64,000 bases of DNA. Source: Erpobdella octoculata. Taxonomy: Eukaryota > Annelida > Clitellata > Hirudinida > Erpobdellidae. The notes under the pieces are model-generated. The model made no database searches, had not been told where the DNA came from, and saw nothing but the letters and a program-made list of their open reading frames with translations. Location: positions 13,870,791 to 13,934,790 of the forward strand of contig OZ022246.1 in assembly GCA_963978895.1 (NCBI GenBank). The letters run 5' to 3'. The position numbers and the translations under genes were made by a program. Shown in pieces: positions 57,479 through 64,000 of this stretch (its first letter is position 1; each line of letters begins with the position of its first letter).

Positions 57479-58676
57479 CTTAATACAAGCTGAACGGGAA
57501 AACAAGCGGAAATGGGAGAGCAAGCGGGGAAGGAAACGGGAGCAAGAGAGAAGAACGATAGAAAAACTTTCAAACACCCCGGGCATTGTACACACGATTG
57601 CTCTTCGAGATTGATTTTTTTAAATTTTCATAATTTTGTAATAATAATAATAATAATGATGAATTTATATAGCGCCAGATAAGTCAGAGGCGCTTACGAA
57701 GGTTCCTTTGGATCGGAAACTTCGAAGAACACGCTATTTTCATAGACATGAGAAAGCAATGCGAGTGAACTCCTTGCCTAAGGGAGTTACGCTGGTGACG
57801 CAGGTGAGGCTTGAACTGCCGACCTAACGATCAACAGGCGAGCGCTCTACCGCTCTGCCACCAGCGCCTCATTAGACTTTTAATAAAAAAACCAAAATAC
57901 TTTATAAGGCAAAACAACGTTTGCTGGGTCAGCTAGAATATATATATATATATATATATATATCAGCTATTAGTTATAATCTTTTCGTCATTCTAACTTG
58001 TAGGCGAGGTACATAATAAGGCCGATCTTCCAGGCCAGTAAAGTTGCGTCATACCTGTACGACCTTTTAACGATGGTTGTCACAAAGGTGCTGCTGTCAT
58101 ATCTGGCTATTCCTTTTCTTCTCTTAGAATTAGAGAGAGTCTTGAATTTTTACAGGTGAGAATTTTAATTGATTACCTGTATTGTTGCCTTATTTATATA
58201 ATGAATTTGTGCTACCATTAAAGATTGTCAGGAAAAATTCTATCATCTATTTAATGTGATCTATGCATCTTGAAAGTCTATTGTTTATTTTTCTGTTATT
58301 ATTTATTAATATGTTATTGTCAATATAATATATTTTATTATTGATATTTTATTTATTGTTATGTTGTTTTTTTTATATTATTTTATAATTTTATTCTATA
58401 TTATTTTATTATTTGTTATTATTAAATATAATTTTATAATATTATTGGTATAATATATGTAATTATTTGTTATTATGTTATAATTGATTTTTATGCCATA
58501 ACTGTGCCGTTACTTCAAATTTCTCTTCAAATTATGCAAGGATAATTCTGATTGAATGAAATTATTATACTTGCAGGAGTATCTATTTTTGCCTGCATGT
58601 TGTTGGTCTTGTTTTCTTCTGTCTTCTGTTGGTGTTATCGAAGATTATGAAGGAGAAAAAGAAGAATGTAGAATAA
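48692..58676 (+). CDS. MBOAT1/MBOAT2-like lysophospholipid acyltransferase, 12 coding exons
   Basis: Coding exons: 48692-48763, 51852-51997, 53129-53299, 53435-53551, 53882-53996, 54137-54172, 54891-54981, 55327-55422, 55620-55723, 55851-56042, 58004-58155 and 58577-58676. All are GT-AG and in phase, giving 463 residues. Enzymes of this group re-acylate lysophospholipids in the endoplasmic reticulum (Lands cycle). Family words are LLQPLSEVAGFPLDQ at the N-terminus, CLAFSYADGKL, MVCGPFCFYADYINFIEG, LKYYFAWKL, GFGFSGFD and the active-site region DHWNKMTSSWLRY with Asn329, then SAFWHGFYPGYY with catalytic His358. About ten hydrophobic segments are spread along it. It is somewhat shorter than vertebrate MBOAT1/2 (roughly 495-520) and ends KEKKKNVE, a lysine-rich tail like an ER-retention signal. 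The weakest points are the acceptor at 54890 and donor at 55724. Whether the substrate is lyso-PE, -PS or -PC cannot be told. Confidence 0.93.
48764..51851 (+). other. MBOAT first coding intron with embedded repeat
   Basis: A 3.1-kb intron, CAG|GTTGGA to TTTTCAG|GTAAAT. It holds a family A interspersed repeat whose GC signature is at 49832-49860 and whose other end may be the CAAATTTCAATTAAATCTGT and ACAAACAAACATTTC block ending near 51548. The remainder is AT-rich with no other gene. Confidence 0.75.
49832..50095 (+). repeat. Interspersed repeat family A in MBOAT intron
   Basis: It starts CTAGCTGGGTTACCCGGCG and GTTGCCCGGGG, then has a degenerate 18-base periodic C-rich tail ending about 50090. 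A second shared stretch (GCAAGTGTGATCTTCTGCAA, 50237-50400) also follows copy 2 at 24990-25110, so the repeat is longer than its C-rich part. Confidence 0.85.
53752..53880. repeat. Minisatellite reaching the MBOAT exon 5 splice acceptor
   Basis: Three units of about 45 bp, each with TTGGCTTCATC-type and CAGTACCCTC words. The last unit runs directly into the TTTCAAG acceptor at 53881, supplying its pyrimidine tract. Confidence 0.88.
54985..55210. repeat. Minisatellite in MBOAT intron 7
   Basis: Degenerate units of about 23 bp, TTTTCATGTTGTTCTATCAC type. The last three are nearly identical (55130-55200). Confidence 0.88.
56205..56670 (+). repeat. Interspersed repeat family A in MBOAT intron 10
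   Basis: The signature CTAGCGGGGTTACCCGGCG lies at 56206-56224. The tail has tandem CGCGTTCCCGGTCGCTTTC units (56440-56545), followed by a non-tail stretch and (AT)n at 56635-56670. A near-identical tail lies at 61980-62230. Confidence 0.9.
57420..57600 (-). repeat. (AT)n and inverted family A fragment in MBOAT intron
   Basis: An (AT)n tract (57433-57476) is followed by AACGGGAAAACAAGCGG-type complementary tail sequence that ends in ACACCCCGGGCATTG, a worn inverted signature. Confidence 0.8.
57640..57870 (-). mobile_element. tRNA-derived SINE in MBOAT intron
   Basis: The minus strand starts GGCGCTGGTGGCAGAGCGG (A-box-like TGGCAGAGCGG), then CGCCTGTTGATCG with GTT in the anticodon position and GGCAGTTCAAGCCTC (B box), resembling a tRNA-Asn gene. 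The body continues with GTAACTCCCTTAGGCAAGG and ends GGCGCTATATAAATTC with an (ATT)n tail (57640-57664). This is the layout of a polymerase III SINE. The exact family is not known to me. Confidence 0.82.
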
Positions 58677-58930
58677 ATTATCATCATATCACCTGTTTGT
58701 TGTAAATCATCATCATAACACTTGTCGCCATAAATCATCATCATAACACTTGTCACCATAAATCATCATCATATCACCTGTCGCCATAAATCATCATCAT
58801 ATCACCTGTCACCATAAATCATCATCATATCACCTGTCACCATAAATCATCATCATAACACCTGTCACCATAAATCATCATCATAACACCTGTCACCATA
58901 AATCATCATCATAACACCTGTCACCATGAC
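58677..58930. repeat. Minisatellite in MBOAT 3' flank/UTR
   Basis: About nine units of 28 bp of the form CACCATAAATCATCATCATA with CACCTGT follow the stop codon directly. The stop TAA is itself inside an AATAAA (58672-58677), so whether the array is transcribed depends on which polyadenylation site is used. Confidence 0.9.
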
Positions 58931-59070
58931 TGCATGTAAAATAATCGACAACCATAATGATACTCATTGTTGTCTTTTTGACAGCACTAACAACCTCTCT
59001 TGTAATTTATTAAATAACTGTAACGATTACTCATTGTCGTCTCTAGAGCAAAACTAACTAACCTCACATC

Positions 59071-59575
59071 TAGTCCTCCTAGCCAAATTTATTTCAAATT
59101 ATGGCTGGCTGTGCAAAATATTTGGCTGATATTATTTAAAAATCTGGCTGAAAAAAAAGATAGGCAAAATTTCGGCTAAAATGCAGCTGGAAAAATTTGT
59201 TTCAAATGAATAAAAAGTTGATTAATTTAGAGTTGATTTAGTCTGTTAATTACAGAAAATTATTGCACAATTATATCAAAATTATCGTGAATAAATGTCA
59301 CACGGTGTAGACGTTCCACAGACAAACTGGATGGCCTGATCTTTTAGCAACCCTGAAAACATGCATTCCAATGGAACTGATGTTGCTGATGCTGGTAACT
59401 GTAATCTGGCTTATTGCAACAAAAGTGGGAAGGAAAACACTGCCTTTTCCAAAATAATCGTAATATCAATTTGAATTTTTTTTGGCAGCTGGATTTAATC
59501 ACACTTTATGGTGGTGATTTTGGCTAGCCAAAATATTTGGCCGATTTGGCTAAATGGCGGCAGCTAGGAGGTCTA
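59071..59575. mobile_element. hAT-like MITE hAT-5, 505 bp
   Basis: Ends are TAGTCCTCCTAGC on the left and, inverted, TAGACCTCCTAGC on the right, with an exact 8-base duplication CTCACATC (59063-59070 and 59576-59583). The interior has repeated GCCAAAATATTTGGC-like words near both ends and no coding remnant. Confidence 0.92.
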
Positions 59576-59583
59576 CTCACATC

Positions 59584-61925
59584 TTATGTCATTCTGACAT
59601 CATCATCGATTAAGTGCAATAATGGCATTACTAAATCATTTTATTTTCTATTGAAAATTATGATGAGGTATTTATTTCTGCTCAATATTCAAATTTTTAA
59701 CTTCATTTTAACAGGGAGTTCAAAAAGTCAGTTTTTATGTACGACCTTAACCTTATTATTGATATTTTTGTCTGTTTTCTTTTTAAACCTTTTTCTATTA
59801 AGTTAAACAACAATATTTTCCACGATGCATTAAATTATTTTAAGATTATTAGCTGTCTTGGAATCGGCGTGTGCTGTTCTTGTCCGCGATCTTTTGTACG
59901 GTTGAGCTTCGGTCAACAATTTATTGTGTCTAGAGACGTGTTTTTTTAGTTTTTTTTTTTTAAAAACATATTTTGTATCTGCCACGTGTAATGATCATAT
60001 CTTTTAAATATTTATTATTGGCGGATTTGTTTACATGCCAACAAATGACAGTAAATGAAATTGTAATTATTCACGAGGTGACTCAGTGATCTTGAGGTTC
60101 ATCGATCAATTTTATGTTCGGTAGTGTTTTTCCTGAACGATGAGTAATAAATTTTTAATGCGATGATCATAATTATTTTTTCATTACTGTCATCAACAAT
60201 GTCATCTATTTACTGTCTTGGGCGTTATTGCAATCACATCGACATCTTAGCACTAATGCTGTCATCCATAATGCTATTAACATGTTTCGGGTATGCTGAA
60301 AAAGTTGTGCACTTATACAGTAAAGATATCAAATTATCATACAATTATTCTATCTATCTTTCTGTCTGCCTTTTTCTTTGTCTGTCTTATTTTGTTTCTC
60401 TCTCTCTCTCTATTTCTCTCTTGTGCACCTGCTATAAGGAACTTTCAGATTTTTTACGTCCTTGACTTTTCAAAATGTATAAACAATCAATTTGAATTAA
60501 ATTTAATATAATATATAATAAATATATTATTACTTAAAAGTAATTTATTAGTTTAAATATTCTGCATGATTTTTATTTTCACACGACTGTTATTGGTTCA
60601 TGATTTTTTGCTGTGCATTTGAAATAGGTTAATTTTAGGCTATTTTTGGCAAGACTTCATGAAGTGTTTAGAGTGACAATTTAGTATTATTCTCACTATT
60701 ATGTTTATTATTATTATTATTTTATTAAAATTATTAGGAATTGTAAGGAATTTGATTTCTATTAGTTGTTTCCCTTCCAATATTTGATTTTATTAAACGG
60801 TATAGATATACTAATAATTATGCAGCTGTGTTGATGCAATATATGATGTAATAACTTTTTTTAATATAAGTTTATAAGTCAGGTACAAATTGAACTATAG
60901 CAAGCATATGAGACATGAAGAAATGAATTTAAAAATAACATTAATACTAACAATAACGACAAACTTTCTTTCCCATGCAAACTTATTCAATTAAATTAGT
61001 TTTTTATTGAATTGAAAATTTGATTGTTGAATTTTATAATAAAAAATATCACTGCAGTGTTGTTTAATTATTTGTTAAGATTAAATATAAAACTATACAA
61101 TGACACATGGGTTGGGTTAGGCTAGGTCAAATTTTTTGAGTCATGCGTGGGATAGGTTGAAATCAATTTAAAAAAAAACTACTCTAAAATGACTTTTTAA
61201 CTGCGAGTTGGGTTGAGTAAATGGTGGGTTGGTCCCCAAAAATGTTCACCTCTTCAATGGCATCTCTGTACAATCGTTAATGTTGTCATTATTCACGGGG
61301 TTTTCTGAAGACAGTATCAGTTTCATTTTATCTATTTCAAAATAACTCTTCAAAACGTGACCATATTCTGACCAGGGGCTTCTCGCGATTGCAAATGTTT
61401 AAAGATTCAATTGGTGGTGTGCATCAATTTCACGTGGTCACGACACTCGTTTCCGTGCGGCATGATCTCTGTAGCTGTCTTGTCACTCTTGTCTCACCAT
61501 TCCTGCTTTCATCAACGTAATTTTTATTCTGGTTGTGCATCTATTATACCAAAAGTTTTATTCTTGTACAATTTAAGTCGTGGGGGTGAAAGCTCTACGT
61601 ACCAGGGGAGGGGGGCGAAATATTTATTGTAGCAATTATTCGCAATTGTAGGTTCCGGTTGGTGAGTTCAAATCGCCACAAAGACACATTTTAAATTCAC
61701 TGTTGCATGTCTTTCTGCGGTCTAAAAGAGAAAGAATCAAAACCTGAACTCAAATTTGGCTGAAAGTAAAGTACACACTCTAGGAAGCTTTTTTTCATTA
61801 TCTTTAAAAGATCGTTCTTTCTCCTGCTCCCAGAGGACAACTGACTAACTGACGCTGTAAAATGCAATTCAACGTGTCTTTTCCTGAAACAAACTGAAAT
61901 AAGATTTTGATATATTTTTTCTATT
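59584..61925. other. Intergenic, no gene recognised
   Basis: AT-rich. A GGGTTGGG-type patch lies at 61110-61235, and a CCAGGGGAGGGGGGCG word at 61602 resembles a hAT end. The short frames at 59537, 60163 and 61411 have no family features. Confidence 0.5.
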
Positions 61926-61940
61926 TTGATTGTATTAATA

Positions 61941-62995
61941 ACTAGCGGGGTTACCCGGCGTTGCCCGGGGTTTTTAGAGGGTTTTCTAATGTTTGTCCAT
62001 CTCGCTCCCGTTTCCTTCTCCACTTTCCCGTTTTCGTCGCGTTCCCGGTCGCTTTTCCGCTCTCGGTCGTTTTCCAGCTCCGGTCGCTTTCCCGCTCAGA
62101 AGTTTTGTTATCGATTTTCTCTCTTGCTCGCGTTTCCTTCCAAGCTTGCTCTCCCGATTCCAGTCGCTTTCCGCGTTCCCGGTCGCTTTCCGCGTTCCCG
62201 GTGGCTTTCCCGTTCCCGGTCGCTTTCCCGTTCCCGGTCGCTTTCCCGTTCCCGGTCGCTTTCCCGTTCCCGGTCGCTTTCCCGTTCCCGGTCGCTTTCC
62301 CGTTCCCGGTCGCTTTCCCGTTCCCGGTCATGCTTGCTTTCCCATTCCCGGTCACGGTTGCTCTCCCGTTCCCGTCCCCGTTCACGCTCATTTTCTCTTT
62401 TCCATTCTTTCATAACTTCTGTTAGCCTATAAAACGTAAAATAGATTTGCTAAGACTATATATATATATATGAATGTTTGTGGGTTAGTTTGTCTATTAT
62501 AGAAACGGGAAAGCGACCCGGAACGGACAGTGAGTGGGAGCGGGAATGCGACACGGAACGGACAGCGAGCGGGAGCGGGAATGCGACCGGCAGCGGCAAA
62601 ACGACCGAAAACGGAAAAGCGAACAGGAGTGGGAAAGCAGGTGGGAAAGGAAACGGGAGAGAAAGAGACAAACATTAGAAAAACCTCTAAAAAAACCCGG
62701 GCAACGCCGGGTATCTCCGCTAGTACATACATAAACACAGACACACATACATGCACATACACATACATACATACACACATACATACGCACATACATATAT
62801 ATATAGTTCCCGCTCGCTCACCCGCTCCGCTCCGCTCATTTTGTGACGGATTTCAAAAATTTTTTCTCTATATTTGATTCCCCTTGACTCTCAAGATTGT
62901 GTGAAAATTTCATTACGATCGGATGAATGGTGTAGCAATGCATAAACGCCATTAACATATATACATACAAACATTCATTTTTATATATATAGAAG
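61941..62995. repeat. Family A inverted pair plus complete head module
   Basis: A plus copy (signature at 61943-61970) has a tail with about nine clean 18-bp units CGTTCCCGGTCGCTTTCC (62187-62340). It is followed by a short (AT)n and a minus copy whose signature lies at 62696-62722, ACAT-type repeats (62724-62800) and the inverted head module ending AACATTCATTTTTATATATA (62970-62991). The whole minus copy mirrors the copy at 25125-25480. Confidence 0.9.
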
Positions 62996-64000
62996 TCATC
63001 TTTTTAAATAAAATATATTTTTATTGATTCCATTTGTGAACCAAAGCATTACTTGAAACCAGTAAATTTCAGGGGCCCCTTGGAAAATCACGCTGCACGC
63101 AGACTTTTGATCCCAGATTGTAGACTGGATTAGTGCGACACCAAATTTACTGTTATCTGGCGGTTTCATTTGACACTATATTACTGCAGGTTTTTGCGTT
63201 TTTTAAGTTTAATTTTTTTGACAATTTTATTTTCTTGCTGAATTTTTGAAAATTATACAATTAGACATTTGTTGAAAATTTCAGTAAAACTTAAATTTTA
63301 TAAAATACTCATCAGAAGTGGTTTTCAACAACAATGAGCGTTGTTTGGATGTTTGAAATTAATATTGCAAACTTTTGACGTTGACTCTTTAAATGTTTCT
63401 ATGTGGTTTTTTTCTTGAAAGTGCTCACTGTGTGGTAGTAGGATATAATCTAAGAACATGTTTTGATCTTGTTTTTGTTATATTTAAATAACTGGCAGAC
63501 TGAAACAATATGTTTAGTCTCTAGCTAATCCTTACGTTTAGAGTACCTACTAGACAAGGCTAGAGGCAGAACCATCAATAGGTACACCTACGATTTGTGT
63601 GTGCCACGAAAAGGAATTGATTTAAGTTGACACTATTTGTTTTGATTTAATTTTATATTAAGCTAAAGTGATCGGGTGACTAAAATTATGGTATAATATT
63701 TTCTGGGGTTTAATACATCAGTTGCAAAAAATCGAAATTTTTATATTTTGATGTTTTTAAGTTGTTTGTTATCTGACGTTCCCCAATGTCTTTGCTGTCT
63801 GTTGTCTAGCAGCCCTGAACTCTACACAGAGCATTTAAATCATCTGGTTATTTTAACTTTAAAGATTTTTTGACGAAACTTTACAAGCTTTTAAATAAGT
63901 TTTTTGTTATAAAAGTGAGAAATTTACATTTTTAAATGAGCGTGAGTTTTAATTTACTTCGAATGAAACACAAGAATTATATATTCTTTTTTCTCTAATC
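62996..64000. other. AT-rich sequence, nothing recognised
   Basis: No open frame with family features, no repeat family I can match within the window. Confidence 0.5.

Noticed and set aside
60163..60511. 100- and 72-codon frames with membrane-like and LSLSLS residues
   Set aside because: Low complexity, overlapping in two frames, no family features.

Overview
The window is a piece of an animal nuclear genome, most likely an invertebrate. The evidence is spliced genes with GT-AG introns, a eukaryotic tRNA gene, a tRNA-derived SINE, LINEs, Ty3/Gypsy LTR elements, at least five hAT-type DNA transposons, long microsatellites and an AT-rich background. There are no bacterial operons and I could not place the species. 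Two host genes can be read exon by exon. One, on the minus strand (about 39.55-40.89 kb), encodes a 144-residue four-helix membrane protein of the TMEM216/TMEM80 family (ciliary transition zone). The other, on the plus strand (48.66-58.68 kb), has 12 coding exons for a 463-residue membrane-bound O-acyltransferase of the MBOAT1/MBOAT2 lysophospholipid acyltransferase group. A tRNA-Glu gene lies at 35.6 kb.

Layout: 0-2.25 kb holds an interspersed GC-rich repeat and a complete but decayed hAT element. 4.3-7.35 kb has more hAT remnants, one with intact termini. 9.46-16.14 kb is a block of (ACAT)n microsatellite carrying an almost intact CR1/L2-like LINE and a 5'-truncated copy of an RLE-type (R2/NeSL/Hero-like) LINE. 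16.14-22.42 kb is a hAT element split by a 5.0 kb Gypsy element. 24.1-33.7 kb is a dense field of microsatellites and copies of one interspersed repeat, with a near-full-length RLE LINE at 27.3-31.0 kb. 33.8-39.4 kb has decayed retroelement and pogo/Tigger pieces and tRNA genes. 41.55-46.40 kb is a decayed TIR transposon with another TIR element nested in its coding region. 46.67-47.47 kb is a short hAT. The MBOAT gene follows, its introns loaded with repeats. 59.07-63.0 kb has a hAT MITE and an inverted pair of the interspersed repeat.

The strongest themes are these. (1) Transposons repeatedly abut (ACAT)n tracts, and both copies of the RLE LINE sit in the same orientation relative to the repeat, which suggests target-specific insertion. 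(2) An interspersed repeat family ends in a short GC hairpin next to AT or ATGT microsatellites and often occurs as inverted pairs. (3) Five hAT insertions are defined here by their termini, four with exact 8-bp target duplications. The two host genes do not obviously work together. The rest is self-replicating DNA, mostly dead. No new defence or metabolic system could be supported.
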